A DNA stretch of 64,000 bases from Bin87 sp026710825 (lineage in GTDB: Bacteria; Chloroflexota; Dehalococcoidia; Lucifugimonadales; UBA3495), in NCBI GenBank assembly GCA_965232815.1, contig OZ247427.1, positions 992,001-1,056,000 on the forward strand, written 5' to 3'. Position numbers and translations under genes: made by a program. Under the pieces are notes generated by a model. The model saw nothing but the letters and a program-made list of their open reading frames with translations. It was not told the origin of the DNA and did not search any database. How positions within the stretch are numbered: position 1 is the first letter of the stretch; each line of letters begins with the position of its first letter. This document shows positions 1 through 8,567 of this stretch, in pieces.

Positions 1-1
1 G

Positions 2-886
2 GAGCATCCCGCCATGGAGGTTGACAGCGACGAACCCCCGTACGCGCTATACCAGTGGGACGGCCAACTGCTGCGAGAGACTCCCTACATCCGGTTCCGT
101 TCCGGAGTTGATCCTGCGTCAGTGGAGTTTCCGACGGGTTACGCCGAGGCAGCGCTGGAGTCTTTTGACCTGTATGCGAAGTTGCAAGCGGAGGGAGTGA
201 TCGGGCGGGACACGCTGTTCCAGGTGTCGCTGCCCACGCCGATGGCGACGGCGTACATGTACGTGAGTCCCACTGCTCGGCACGATTACATCGCGGCATA
301 CGAGAGGTCGCTGCTGGCCGCGCTGGGCGAGATAGCGGGTTCGGTTCCGCACGACAGGTTGTCCATCCAGTGGGACGTATGCCAGGAGGTGCTGATCTTC
401 GAGGACTACTTCCCGCACCGTCCGGACGACTACAAGGAGCAGGTATTCGCCGAACTGGGCCGGCTGGGGAACGCCGTGCCAAACGACGTCGACCTGGGTT
501 ATCACCTGTGCTATGGGTCGCCACGTGACGAGCACCTGGTGATGCCCAGGGACATGGAGATCCTGGCGGAGATCGCCAACGGAATCTCGGCAGGGTTGGA
601 GCGGCGGCTGGATTTCATCCACATGCCGGTGCCCCAGGACCGGACGGACGCGGCCTATTTCCGGCCGCTGCAGGGCATGAATCTTCAGGATGACACCGAG
701 GTCATCCTCGGGCTGGTTCACTACGACGATGAGGAAGGAGACTGCGACCGCATCGATGCCGCCCTGCGGTTCCTGGATTCCTTCGGCGTGGCCACCGAGT
801 GCGGATGGGGCCGGACGGATCCTGACCGGGTGTCCGGCCTGCTGGTGAGCCACCGGCTGGCGGTTGACTACCTGATCAACGGGTGA
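2..886 (+). CDS. UROD/MetE-like protein, 5' end cut by window
   Basis: The frame is open to the window edge, so the first ATG at 14 may not be the true start. The protein resembles the C-terminal barrel of cobalamin-independent methionine synthase and the uroporphyrinogen decarboxylase-like superfamily. Counting from the ATG at 14, H164-x-C166 (in HLCYGS) and C263 (in TECGWGR) fall where MetE has its zinc-binding His, Cys and Cys. About 290 residues are visible, much shorter than the 750 of full MetE, so it is a single-barrel homologue whose methyl donor and acceptor cannot be read from sequence. It is followed by an SDR gene with its own -10 box, so co-transcription is not required. Zinc-dependent methyl or thiol chemistry is inferred. 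Confidence 0.7.
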   Translation, partial: EHPAMEVDSDEPPYALYQWDGQLLRETPYIRFRSGVDPASVEFPTGYAEAALESFDLYAKLQAEGVIGRDTLFQVSLPTPMATAYMYVSPTARHDYIAAYERSLLAALGEIAGSVPHDRLSIQWDVCQEVLIFEDYFPHRPDDYKEQVFAELGRLGNAVPNDVDLGYHLCYGSPRDEHLVMPRDMEILAEIANGISAGLERRLDFIHMPVPQDRTDAAYFRPLQGMNLQDDTEVILGLVHYDDEEGDCDRIDAALRFLDSFGVATECGWGRTDPDRVSGLLVSHRLAVDYLING

Positions 887-907
887 ATGACGGGACGGCC
901 CATCCGT

Positions 908-913
908 TATAAT
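908..913 (+). promoter_or_regulatory. Consensus -10 box (TATAAT) before the SDR gene
   Basis: A perfect TATAAT lies 32 nt before the SDR start codon, just after the stop of the previous gene. No convincing -35 hexamer is seen at 16-18 nt spacing. Confidence 0.5.
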
Positions 914-945
914 CCGCGCAATTCGATTACAACTGGGGAACAATC

Positions 946-1722
946 ATGGACGTTCAAGGCGGCGTGTTCATAATCACGGGTTCGGCGACGGGACTGGGGG
1001 CGGAGGTGGCACGGCAACTCGCCGCCAAGGGCGGTCGCGTGGTGATCAACTACACCCGGAGCGAAACCGAGGCCAAAGCATCGGCGGAGGCGTGCCGCGC
1101 GGCCGGCGGCGAGGCCATCCTGTGCCAGGCGGACGTGTCGGTGGACGAGGACTGCCGGCGGATGGCATCGGCCGCGCTGGAGCAGTGGGGGCGGATCGAT
1201 GGGCTGGTGAACAACGCGGCCACGTCGGTGATCGTGCCGCATCACAACCTGGAGGGTCTGGACTCGGAGGACTTCCGGCGCGTCCTCGACGTGAACGTGA
1301 TCGGGGCGTTCCAGATGGCGCGGGCGGTGACGCCGGCCATGCAGGAACTGGGCAAGGGAGCCATCGTCAATGTGTCGTCGGGATCCGGGTTCAGCGGGAC
1401 GGGGAGTTCCATCGCCTACGCCGCGTCCAAGGCGGCGCTGAACGTGATGACGTACTCGCTGGCGCGGGCGCTGGCGCCGGAAATACGGGTCAACGCGGTA
1501 TGTCCCGGCGTGATGCAGACCCGCTGGTGGCGGGATGGCCTGGGCGACGGCTACGAGGCGTTCATCGAGCGGTACGCGGAGAGTGCGCCGCTCAAATCGG
1601 CCGGCACCACGGAGACGGTCGCCGACCCGGTGATGTGGCTACTTGAGGGCGCGGAACACGTGACCGGCGAGACGATACTGGTGGATGCGGGTTCGCACCT
1701 GGGACCGTCGCCGCGGCGGTAG
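946..1722 (+). CDS. SDR family NAD(P)-dependent oxidoreductase
   Basis: Classical short-chain dehydrogenase/reductase of 258 residues, the usual family length. The dinucleotide-binding motif TGSATGLG is at residues 11-18, NNAA at 89-92, N118 is the structural Asn, and the catalytic set is Ser around 144-146, Tyr158 and Lys162 (YAASK). The end has the typical VTGETILVDAG stretch. It should be a soluble NAD(P)H-linked carbonyl reductase or alcohol dehydrogenase. The FabG-like pattern does not settle the substrate. The start at 946 follows a GGGGA Shine-Dalgarno-like run and a TATAAT box. The neighbours do not form a clear pathway with it. Confidence 0.9.
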   Translation: MDVQGGVFIITGSATGLGAEVARQLAAKGGRVVINYTRSETEAKASAEACRAAGGEAILCQADVSVDEDCRRMASAALEQWGRIDGLVNNAATSVIVPHHNLEGLDSEDFRRVLDVNVIGAFQMARAVTPAMQELGKGAIVNVSSGSGFSGTGSSIAYAASKAALNVMTYSLARALAPEIRVNAVCPGVMQTRWWRDGLGDGYEAFIERYAESAPLKSAGTTETVADPVMWLLEGAEHVTGETILVDAGSHLGPSPRR

Positions 1723-1759
1723 GTTAGCCCACTCACCACAACCCTCTACCACCATGAGA

Positions 1760-1786
1760 AAGGGGATTTTTCGGTTGGATCCCCTT
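1760..1786. terminator. Stem-loop between convergent genes
   Basis: AAGGGGAT (1760-1767) pairs with ATCCCCTT (1779-1786) around an 11-nt loop. It lies between the SDR stop and the stop of the minus-strand small membrane protein, overlapping the latter. There is no clear T-run on either side, so termination is only plausible. Confidence 0.4.
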
Positions 1787-1964
1787 ACGAATCAGTGAAT
1801 CCCAGGACCGCCGCCGCGACGAGTACCGCCAGCACCAACCCCGACACCAGGATCATGCCGAACTTGCTCATCCGTCGGCGTCCCCTCCCGTCCTGAATAT
1901 TCCGCTGGGCCTTGTCGATCATCAGGTGCTCGTCCGGATGTTGCGGTGGGGGCATATACATCAT
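1785..1964 (-). CDS. Small single-pass membrane protein, 59 aa
   Basis: A 59-residue frame with a charged, hydrophilic first half and one hydrophobic segment at about residues 37-56 (rich in V, L, A), ending FTDS. It is a candidate inner-membrane peptide. The ATG is preceded at 6 nt by GGAGG, a strong ribosome site. This is why the short start is preferred over longer readings of the same frame (to 2210) or the other-frame ORF at 1792-2028. Function is unknown and no family is recognised. Confidence 0.6.
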   Translation of the reverse strand: MMYMPPPQHPDEHLMIDKAQRNIQDGRGRRRMSKFGMILVSGLVLAVLVAAAVLGFTDS

Positions 1965-2034
1965 GAACCTCCGGAGGCCGGACGGGGGCGGATACTCTCG
2001 TTTGGGATGATCGGATAGACACCAGCATGGCATG

Positions 2035-2060
2035 CAGGGGCGAATGATCATTCGCCCCTG
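2035..2060. repeat. Family A inverted repeat, copy 1
   Basis: A 26-bp perfect palindrome with arms CAGGGGCGAATGA/TCATTCGCCCCTG. It sits 25 nt downstream of the stop of the minus-strand SelA-like gene. Related copies are at 22999, 35154, 38075, 38490, 48082 and 49292. Confidence 0.85.
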
Positions 2061-2085
2061 CGATTGGTCGGTTGCGGCGCGGCGA

Positions 2086-3231
2086 TTATTTGAACAGCGC
2101 GGCGATGCGTTCGCCGACGGTGGTTTCCTCGCCCGGGTTGAGGCCGAACATGTGGATGGTGATGAAATCATCCTCGTCGCGGACGCGGGTCCAGACCGGC
2201 GGGTCGCCATCCTTGAGGCGGTCGCGCAGGTCGTAGATGTCGAAGCCGGCGACGGCGGGATCTACCCACAGGTTGAGGCCGTAGGCGTGGTGGCCGATGA
2301 CGTTTTCGATCAGTTCGGCGCGCAGGCCGGGGATGCCGGCGACTGCACCGATGATGACGCGGCTGCGGCGTTCGGAATCGGCCAGCCGATCTTCGTGGTT
2401 CATGGTCATCCAGTGGCGGACGGCGGCGACCGCGCCGATCATCTCCTGGCGGTCAACCTTCTGGGGCCGGCCGACGCCGCGCACCCGCCGGCCCTCGTAG
2501 CTGGCGAATGCCTGCAGCCCAATCTTGCGGATCATCTCCTCGGAGCCCAGGGCCAGGCCGGTTGACTGGGGCGAGCCCATGTACTTGGCCGCGATGCACT
2601 GGAAGTCCGCGCCCATGCGGACGTACTTGCCGAAGTTTTCCAGGGGGTAGATCTGGCCGGCGGCGTCCACGGTGACCAGCACGTCGCGGGCGTGGGCGAT
2701 AGCGATGGTTTCCTCGAGGGACAGGGCGTTGGGGTCAATGTCCTGCTCGACGGCGTAGTAGTGGACGGCGGCGGTGTTGGGGCCGATGGCGTTCTCGAGA
2801 TCTTCGGCGGTGGTGCGCTCCTCGGAGCCGAACATGACCAGCTTTGCGCCGGCCAGTTCCAGGCAGCGGTCGTACCAGTAGCGCTGGCGGGTCTGAATCA
2901 GAACCTCGTTCTTCATGCCGGCGGTATTGGGCAGTTGCTGGATGCGGTCGTCATCGTCGCCGGCCATGGCGGCGGCGGTGGCGAGCATCAGGGCCGACCC
3001 GGCGCCGGAGGTGATGTAGGCGGCGGGGACGTTGACCATGCGCGCGATGGCTCCGCCGGCGGCTTCCTGCAGTTCCATGAGGGGGATGTACGCGCCGTCG
3101 GCCTGGGCCATCGCCTCGCGCACCTCGGGGATCGGCGTGGAGCCGCCCAGCATGGTGACGCTGCCGGTGGCGTTGATGACGGGCTTTGCGCCCAGTTCCT
3201 TGTAGATGTCTCCCCAATCGGCGGTGGTCAT
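2086..3231 (-). CDS. SelA-like PLP-dependent aminotransferase-fold enzyme
   Basis: A 381-residue fold-type I PLP enzyme of the L-seryl-tRNA(Sec) selenium transferase-like group. Visible markers are the N-terminal INATGSVTMLGGS segment, the SGAGSA phosphate-loop region at 75-80, Asp189 in VTVDAAGQ for the pyridine nitrogen, and Lys216 in IAAKYMGSPQSTG as the Schiff-base lysine. Relatives of this type act on D-amino acid or sugar-acid derivatives (D-glucosaminate-6-phosphate lyase, for example) rather than in selenocysteine synthesis. No selC, selB or selD is visible, so a selenium role is unlikely. The start has AAGGAG 6-7 nt upstream. Upstream on the same strand lie an enoyl-CoA hydratase and an M20 hydrolase, separated by a 167-nt gap holding two dispersed repeats. 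Confidence 0.82.
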   Translation of the reverse strand: MTTADWGDIYKELGAKPVINATGSVTMLGGSTPIPEVREAMAQADGAYIPLMELQEAAGGAIARMVNVPAAYITSGAGSALMLATAAAMAGDDDDRIQQLPNTAGMKNEVLIQTRQRYWYDRCLELAGAKLVMFGSEERTTAEDLENAIGPNTAAVHYYAVEQDIDPNALSLEETIAIAHARDVLVTVDAAGQIYPLENFGKYVRMGADFQCIAAKYMGSPQSTGLALGSEEMIRKIGLQAFASYEGRRVRGVGRPQKVDRQEMIGAVAAVRHWMTMNHEDRLADSERRSRVIIGAVAGIPGLRAELIENVIGHHAYGLNLWVDPAVAGFDIYDLRDRLKDGDPPVWTRVRDEDDFITIHMFGLNPGEETTVGERIAALFK

Positions 3232-3290
3232 GGTTGGGCTCCTTTGGGACGGTTGGATGGGATAAGGGCGGTGCTTGTTTCGATGGCTTA

Positions 3291-3314
3291 TGGATTCCTG
3301 CTTCCGCAGGAATG
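3291..3314. repeat. Family B dispersed repeat, copy 1
   Basis: Contains ATTCCTGC-TTCC-GCAGGAAT, an 8-bp hairpin with a 4-nt loop. The same element occurs at 56137-56156 and, inverted, at 59083-59102. Similar short hairpins are common intergenic repeats in many bacterial genomes. Confidence 0.75.
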
Positions 3315-3350
3315 ACTGAGGTTGGAGTTGGGAACGACGGGTGGTTGGAG

Positions 3351-3373
3351 GGTGGTTCTACAGGCTCACCATG
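3351..3373. repeat. Family C dispersed repeat, copy 1
   Basis: GGTGGTTCTACAGGCTCACC then ATG. A related copy is at 8568-8592 and two inverted copies at 58416-58480. It lies in the gap between the hydratase and the SelA-like gene. Confidence 0.6.
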
Positions 3374-3398
3374 CGCGGCGGATTGCGATCCTGAGTGG

Positions 3399-4196
3399 CT
3401 ATTCTCCGGTGAAGTTGGGCGGGCGGCGTTCGCGGAAGGATGCGGCGGCCTCCTCGACGTCGTGGGGGGCGCGGCGGGCGAACACAATGCTGTGGGTCTC
3501 GTATCGCAGTTGATCGTCCAGTTCCACGTCGAGGCTGCGGTGCATGGCGCGGCGGGACATCTGCATGGCGACGGGCGGCCAGAAGGCAATCTGCCGGCCC
3601 AACTCTTTGGCATCGGCCAGCAGGTTTTCGGCGGTGCTCATACGGTCAAGCAGTCCGAGACGATACGCCTCGTCGGCATCCACGTTGCGGCTGGTGTAGA
3701 CGAGGTCCATGGCGCGGCTGACGCCCACGATGCGGGGCAGGAACCAGGAGAGGCCGGAGTCGGGGCTGAGGCTGCGCTCGATGAACACGGTCTTGAAGCG
3801 GGAGTTCTCGCAGCCGACGCGCATATCGCAGGCGAGGGCCAATCCCATGCCTGCGCCGGCGGCAACGCCGTTGACGGCGGCGATGGTGGGCTTGTCCAGG
3901 TCGCGGTAGATCATCAACGCCTGGTGTCCGACCCAGTTGTATTCGTCGAGGCGCTCGGCGCGGCTGGGATTGTCGGGGCGGGAGCGGTCGGCGGTGAGGT
4001 CTGCGCCGGAGCAGAACCCGCGGCCGGTTCCGGTGAAGATGACCACGCGGACACCATCGTCGTCGCGAAGTTCGGCGCAGGCGTCCATCATCTCCAGATG
4101 GAGGTTGCGGTCGATGGCGTTGAGCTTCTCGGGGCGGTTGAGGGTGACGACGGCGATCTGGCCGTCGCGCACGATGGTGAGGTTCTGGTACGCCAT
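3399..4196 (-). CDS. Enoyl-CoA hydratase/isomerase family protein
   Basis: A crotonase-fold protein of 265 residues, normal for the family. The oxyanion-hole motif is seen in AAVNGVAAGAGMGLALACDM, with GTGRGFCSGADL before it. The second active-site region reads SPDSGLSWFLPRIVG. The PDSG aspartate is typical of PaaG-type isomerases rather than of classical hydratases, which carry two glutamates. It therefore probably isomerises or hydrates an acyl-CoA during ring or fatty-acid breakdown. The start codon lies 1 nt beyond the M20 stop codon, so the two are translationally coupled in one minus-strand transcript. Confidence 0.88.
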   Translation of the reverse strand: MAYQNLTIVRDGQIAVVTLNRPEKLNAIDRNLHLEMMDACAELRDDDGVRVVIFTGTGRGFCSGADLTADRSRPDNPSRAERLDEYNWVGHQALMIYRDLDKPTIAAVNGVAAGAGMGLALACDMRVGCENSRFKTVFIERSLSPDSGLSWFLPRIVGVSRAMDLVYTSRNVDADEAYRLGLLDRMSTAENLLADAKELGRQIAFWPPVAMQMSRRAMHRSLDVELDDQLRYETHSIVFARRAPHDVEEAAASFRERRPPNFTGE

Positions 4197-4197
4197 C

Positions 4198-5562
4198 CTA
4201 CTTTTCCGCCAGCATGTCTACCATGAGGCCGAGCATGATCTTGGAGCCGCTGACCAGGCTCTTGATGCCGACTGACTCGTTGGCGCCGTGGGTGTAGTTG
4301 AGCATGGGGTCGTCGTCGGGGTGGGAGCCGGAGAACCCGTAGGTCACGGTGCCCAGCGGGCGGGTGAATCGGGAGTCGGTGAAGCCGTTGCTGATGGCGG
4401 GCACCCACTGGATGTCGCCGCGCTGGAGGGCCTGGGCGGTCACGCTGCGGATGCTGTCGGACAAGGGCGAGTCGAAGGGCGACGAGTTGGGCCGCGCCAT
4501 GTAGTCGATCTCGTAGGACACGCCGGGGATGTCGGCCAGCACCGTGTCCAACTGGGCGCGGACGTACTCCTCGTCCTGGTGCGGCAATGTGCGCACATCG
4601 CAGGTGAGGCGGATGGACTCGGGGACGCTGTTGGACTTGATGCCGCCGCTGATCATGGTGGGGGTCAGGGTCATGCGCGAGAGGGCGCGGAGCATGGAGG
4701 CGAAGCGCGGGTTGTCGGGCTGGATCTCGGCGATGATTTCGTCCACGTTCTGCGCCGAGGGCCTGTGCTCGATGGCAAAGGTGGAGAGGTGATCGAAGAT
4801 GCCGGTGGTGGTGTCGCGGTCGGGCTCGTACTGCTCAATGGAGGACAGGGCGCGATTGACACGGTACAGCGCGTTGGTGCCCTGCCAGGGCAGTGAGGCG
4901 TGGGCGCTGACGCCCTTGACGTCGATTTCGACCTGGAGGCGGCCCTTTTCGCCGACGCCGAGGATGTAGGTCAGCGCGCCGGCGGCGGGTATGGGGGTGC
5001 CGCCGCCTTCGTTGACGGCGTAGGGCGCGGCGAGCTTATCGGGATGGTTGTCGGCGAGCCAGCCGAAGCCGTAGCGTCCGCCGTGCTCCTCATCGGCGCC
5101 GGCGGCGAGGATGAGGCTGTCCTGCAGGGGGATGTCGTTGCGGCGCAGAATGCGGATTGCCATCAGTTGGGCGGTGAGCAGGCCCTTGCAGTCGGAAGCG
5201 CCGCGCCCGAAGATACGGCCGTCGGCGACGGTGGCGCTGAAGGGGTCGAACCGCCACTCGGCGGGGTCCTCGACCGGCACGACGTCGGTGTGGGACATGA
5301 ACATGAGGCCGGCGTTGCCGGAGCGTCCCTCGACGCGGGCGATGAGGTTGCCGCGGTTGGGCGCGGACTCCAAGATCTCCGACGCGATGCCGTCCTGGGC
5401 GAGGAAGTCGCGGGCGAGTTCGCAGACGGGGGTCTCGTCGCCGGTGGGCATGAAGCCGGTGTTGACGGAGGGGATCCTGACGAGGGACTGCTCGAGGGCG
5501 ATGATGTCATCCTGAGCGGCGTCAACCTGGGCGAAAAGGTCGGCAAGGTCTGGCACGGGCAT
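4198..5562 (-). CDS. M20 family metallohydrolase (peptidase/deacylase)
   Basis: A two-domain zinc hydrolase of the ArgE/DapE/M20 group, 454 residues from the chosen start. Metal and catalytic residues are visible in order: H91-x-D93 (SHTDVV), D124 (GASDCKG), the Glu pair E158-E159 (GADEEHGG), a Glu in VNEGGG, and a C-terminal His in YTHGANESVG. A dimerisation lid lies in the middle of the protein. It would hydrolyse an amide bond of a peptide or N-acyl amino acid in the cytoplasm; the substrate is not readable. The ATG at 5562 is preferred because GGAGG lies 9 nt before it, inside the extra 13 codons of the longer frame (5601). It is the first gene of a unit with the enoyl-CoA hydratase. Confidence 0.9.
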   Translation of the reverse strand: MPVPDLADLFAQVDAAQDDIIALEQSLVRIPSVNTGFMPTGDETPVCELARDFLAQDGIASEILESAPNRGNLIARVEGRSGNAGLMFMSHTDVVPVEDPAEWRFDPFSATVADGRIFGRGASDCKGLLTAQLMAIRILRRNDIPLQDSLILAAGADEEHGGRYGFGWLADNHPDKLAAPYAVNEGGGTPIPAAGALTYILGVGEKGRLQVEIDVKGVSAHASLPWQGTNALYRVNRALSSIEQYEPDRDTTTGIFDHLSTFAIEHRPSAQNVDEIIAEIQPDNPRFASMLRALSRMTLTPTMISGGIKSNSVPESIRLTCDVRTLPHQDEEYVRAQLDTVLADIPGVSYEIDYMARPNSSPFDSPLSDSIRSVTAQALQRGDIQWVPAISNGFTDSRFTRPLGTVTYGFSGSHPDDDPMLNYTHGANESVGIKSLVSGSKIMLGLMVDMLAEK

Positions 5563-6199
5563 GGCCGGCGTCCTCCACGGTGGGGTGCGATCGGATAGCA
5601 CGCCGCAGTGTACGGAGGGCGCCGGAGGGTGTCAACGACGAGGGTTGTTCCCACATCGATGGACAGGATGGACGGGATTTTGGTTGGTCGTTGCGATGGA
5701 TGTTTCGGTGGGCTTTCTCCCTGGGGGTTCTTGATCGGGTTTCCGTTTGGTTGGCGGGAGGCAGGATTCCCTTGCATCGTTGTCAGCGTACGGCCGGGGG
5801 TACGCATATTCTTATGCTCGGTATTCTCCGTGGCCCACATCGGCAATCCGCCATGACGTGCCCATCAGGGCCGGTTCATTGGGATAGACGACGCAGCACG
5901 GAACGTTGTGGCTGGCGCTGGGACGCAACTCCACGCTGTTGATAGGTTAAACAGACGTTGGCAGTCGCGGAGCCTGGTATGCGATTTTACTGACGGGGTT
6001 GGCCGTCGATGCTGGGAATCCTGCCTCTCTTTTGATCGTGATGAAACGCGCGTTCTTGCCTTGGCTATGATTAGAATATACGTTCCTACAGCGTGTGTCA
6101 AGTGGCGATTGGGAGCGGGTTTTGCAAAGACCCAGCGGATGATGGCGCTGGGGGCGCATTCACAGGATGGGCAGGATTTGGGGGATAAGGGAGTTGAGG
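5563..6199. other. Gene-poor spacer with family D repeats
   Basis: About 640 nt without a convincing gene. It holds the divergent upstream regions of the M20 gene and the antitoxin/PIN pair, plus two copies of a short dispersed element (GGACAGGATGGACGGGATTT at 5661-5680 and CACAGGATGGGCAGGATTT at 6161-6179). A related inverted copy is at 58493-58516. The stretch 5940-6110 is noticeably less GC-rich than its surroundings. Open frames here lack ribosome sites and family features. Confidence 0.6.
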
Positions 6200-6205
6200 T
6201 ACAAT
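6200..6205 (+). promoter_or_regulatory. -10 box (TACAAT) of the antitoxin/PIN operon
   Basis: TACAAT lies 30 nt before the antitoxin start. It is followed by AGGAGG at 6221-6226, a strong ribosome site 9 nt before the ATG. Confidence 0.5.
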
Positions 6206-6235
6206 GACATTGGACGTGGTAGGAGGCCTGACGCC

Positions 6236-6568
6236 ATGTTGTTTCAAGTTGATGATTTCGACCTTCCCGAATGGGCGCACGATGAGTTAAAGGCCCAGTG
6301 CGCCGAGCGGGCGATTGGCGTCGATGAGCTGGTGAAGTACCTGGTCTGCTCCTACGTCAAGTCCCTGTCGTTGCATGGTGGTACGGAGTTCAGGGTGCCG
6401 CTCGAAATGGAATCTCGGATGGTCAGCGAGGGTTTCATGGTAGTGCGGCGGAGCGCGGAGGGAGTGGTGTTGACGCCGTGCGAGCCGATGTCGTTCCAGG
6501 ACGCGCTGGCCGAGTTCCAGAGTAACGGCCTCACCGAGGAAGACATCGTTCGTGAATTAGCCGGTTGA
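6236..6568 (+). CDS. Probable antitoxin partner of PIN toxin
   Basis: A 110-residue acidic protein directly upstream of a PIN-domain gene and overlapping it by one base (TGATG). The N-terminal half is helical and could be a small DNA-binding or dimerisation unit; the C-terminus (FQDALAEFQSNGLTEEDIVRELAG) resembles the toxin-binding tail of VapB- or Phd-like antitoxins. No antitoxin superfamily is recognised with confidence, so the call rests on operon position and size. The start at 6236 is favoured by AGGAGG 9 nt upstream over an upstream ATG at 6167. Confidence 0.65.
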   Translation: MLFQVDDFDLPEWAHDELKAQCAERAIGVDELVKYLVCSYVKSLSLHGGTEFRVPLEMESRMVSEGFMVVRRSAEGVVLTPCEPMSFQDALAEFQSNGLTEEDIVRELAG

Positions 6569-6999
6569 TGCCGCTGCGAGTGGTGTACGACACCAGCGCG
6601 GTGCTGGCGCAGATGACGCCGGACCCGCGCAGCGGAAGCGTTCTGTGGCTGTGGATGGTGGAGCGGACGGTGCAGCCTATCGTATCCGACTATCTCGTCG
6701 ACGAATTGCTGCGTATCTTGACCCAACCCCGCTTCAGGTTATCCGTGGCGGCACGCAACGCGTTAGTTGCCGAGTATCTCCAGTACGCCGAGATCGTGAC
6801 AGGCATACCTCCATCGGGTGCGGCATGTCGAGATCCCAACGACATCCCGGTGCTGGACCTCGCTATTTTTGCTGGGGTTGATGCGTTGGTGTCGTTGGAT
6901 ACCGACCTGCTGGATTTGGACGGTGAGTTCAGTTTCAGGATCGTGCGCCCGGCGGGTTTGCATGAGATGTTGCAGCGAAATGATGCTAGAGACTATTGA
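6568..6999 (+). CDS. PIN-domain toxin, COG1569 type
   Basis: A 143-residue PIN-domain RNase-like protein. Acidic residues of the active site are visible in VVYDTSAVL near the N-terminus, in VDELLRIL, and in the C-terminal DPNDIPVLDLAIFAGVDALV segment followed by SLDTDLL. Family members are Mg-dependent ribonucleases neutralised by a cognate antitoxin. The start ATG overlaps the antitoxin stop, so translation is coupled. An in-frame TTG at 6565 is less likely. It is one of several PIN or HEPN toxin-like genes in the window. Confidence 0.85.
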   Translation: MPLRVVYDTSAVLAQMTPDPRSGSVLWLWMVERTVQPIVSDYLVDELLRILTQPRFRLSVAARNALVAEYLQYAEIVTGIPPSGAACRDPNDIPVLDLAIFAGVDALVSLDTDLLDLDGEFSFRIVRPAGLHEMLQRNDARDY

Positions 7000-7074
7000 G
7001 CCTGACAGTTGGATGGTGGGCATTTGCTCACGGAAGTGCGGGTTGGGACAGCACTATATTTTCGTCGTGACGAC

Positions 7075-7968
7075 TTAATCCTTGTCGCCCACAAAAACGA
7101 AACCGTCTTTGTAACTCTGATAGCAGTCCCAGCACAAAGGCTTGCGCCGGCTGGTCGAATTCTCAACACCGCAAATGTGGCAATATTTTTCTGGATAATC
7201 GTCGTTTTTGAACCGATTCCACGTTTGATAGCATCGGTCGCAATAGGGTTCCATTGTATTCGCAGGTATTTCCGCCTTGCACCGGATACAAAAGCCGACC
7301 GTTGGAATGCTCGATTGGGTTTCAACTGGGGCTACAAGAACATCCGCATCCTGAGGCACCGCAATTGTGGCGGTCTGCACATCCTCAGATTCGGTGATGT
7401 CGTCGTTGTCGGCGACCTGCTCAGACTCAGGCCTGCCAAACGAGATACGTCGGTCAGTTATCGAAATCGCCTCTTTAGCCACTTTGCGAACTAAACCACC
7501 CAGTCCTCTGGTGCGTTCCGGTCTTGGGACTTCTCGAATTTTTTCGCTCAACTCCGCGATATGCTCGGCTTCCTGATAAATCTGTCTGTACAATTCGCGG
7601 TCATATTCCCTGGTTTTCGAAACCACTATCCCCATTTCATCGTTGTGCTGTTCAGAGAACTCGTAAAGATTCAATGACGTAAGAATGGCCTCCTTGTCGT
7701 TCAAATAACACTTCGCGTGCAGCGATTGGCGAAAGCACAACTCAATCGCAGGCACCGAATCAATCCATTCACGCTCTTCCGGTTGCAGTTCTGTTTTGCC
7801 ATAAATTATTCGCACGTGAGTGTTCGTACGAGATTTTTGCTCCAAGAGCTCCCTTATCCGCGGATTGACTTTCAAGTACGGGCTGATCAGCACAAGGTAC
7901 TCGTCGGATTCTCTGACGATTTTTTGCAACCGGGCTGAAATATCGGCTGTGGTAAGGAATTCCGCCAT
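7075..7968 (-). CDS. Phospholipase D-like protein with C-terminal zinc ribbons
   Basis: 297 residues from the chosen start. A PLD-type HKD half-site is present: H84-x-K86 (SLHAKCYLND), then Ser98 and Asn100 (TSLNLYEFS). Only one HKD motif is seen, so the active enzyme would be a dimer, as in Nuc/BfiI-type nucleases. A charged linker (about 160-220) leads to two C-terminal Cys clusters (CIRC..CDRC and CHIC..CWDC) that look like zinc ribbons. Nuclease or phosphodiesterase activity on nucleic acid is a reasonable inference. The ATG at 7968 has GAGGA 8 nt upstream; the 49 extra codons of the longer frame lack support. Confidence 0.8.
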   Translation of the reverse strand: MAEFLTTADISARLQKIVRESDEYLVLISPYLKVNPRIRELLEQKSRTNTHVRIIYGKTELQPEEREWIDSVPAIELCFRQSLHAKCYLNDKEAILTSLNLYEFSEQHNDEMGIVVSKTREYDRELYRQIYQEAEHIAELSEKIREVPRPERTRGLGGLVRKVAKEAISITDRRISFGRPESEQVADNDDITESEDVQTATIAVPQDADVLVAPVETQSSIPTVGFCIRCKAEIPANTMEPYCDRCYQTWNRFKNDDYPEKYCHICGVENSTSRRKPLCWDCYQSYKDGFVFVGDKD

Positions 7969-8073
7969 CGAACGTGTCCTCGAACAATGATCTAACCTAG
8001 ATTGGATCGTCGCAGAGTACATGGGCTCTTGGCGACGGTCAACCAAAACCGACCAGAGGGCCCCCTCACAGTT

Positions 8074-8117
8074 CGGCAAGATAAAACAAGTGCAGGCCCC
8101 CTTGGGAGCCTGCACTT
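8074..8117 (-). terminator. Intrinsic terminator of the small membrane protein gene
   Basis: AAGTGCAGGC (8088-8097) and GCCTGCACTT (8108-8117) form a 10-bp stem. On the minus strand the stem is followed by GTTTTATC, a U-rich tail. Confidence 0.7.
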
Positions 8118-8152
8118 TGCTCTGTTGGTTTGGCGGACACGGCCGCGCGCAT

Positions 8153-8398
8153 CTATGCCCCGGCGGGCCGACGCTTGAACCTCCGCAACGTCTCCACCAG
8201 CGCAGTCCCCAGCGTAGAGACGATGACCAGGCCCAGGGTGAACGGCGCCGTCATCATGGCGGTGAGGCGGAAGGCCTCGGGGTAGACGCCGGCTACGCGC
8301 ACGTCCATGATGCTCACGGCGGTTACGAATACGGCGATGGCCGCTAGGAACGCGAGTCCGGCGAGTCCGACGCGTTTGGTCCAGCGGTAGGTGTTCAT
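8153..8398 (-). CDS. Small two-helix membrane protein
   Basis: An 81-residue protein with two hydrophobic segments (about 9-30 and 45-66), separated by DVRVAGVYPEAF and ending in a basic RRFKRRPAGA tail. Positive-inside reasoning puts both termini in the cytoplasm. AGGAGG lies 4 nt before the ATG, which fixes the start. It is monocistronic with its own terminator. Function is unknown. Confidence 0.65.
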   Translation of the reverse strand: MNTYRWTKRVGLAGLAFLAAIAVFVTAVSIMDVRVAGVYPEAFRLTAMMTAPFTLGLVIVSTLGTALVETLRRFKRRPAGA

Positions 8399-8567
8399 CT
8401 CTCCTCCTTTTCCTGCCCGATGGCGCGAAGTTTGGTGGTGGCCATGTTGCGATTTTAGCCGGTTATGCCGGATCGCCTCGCGGACGATTGTGGCGTTTGC
8501 CGGCGATTTTGGATGGCCGCCGTATGCGTTATTACGCCGGGTTGGGGGAAAGGGATTTGTGCGGGCG

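Noticed and set aside
1792..2028. A 78-codon minus-strand ORF overlapping the small membrane protein
   Set aside because: It lacks a ribosome site and hydrophobic segment, whereas the 59-codon frame has GGAGG at proper distance and a clear transmembrane helix.
2086..3231. Selenocysteine synthase (selA) as the name of the PLP enzyme
   Set aside because: It is only SelA-like; no selB, selC or selD and no in-frame UGA candidate were seen, and the D-amino-acid/sugar-acid lyase branch fits as well.
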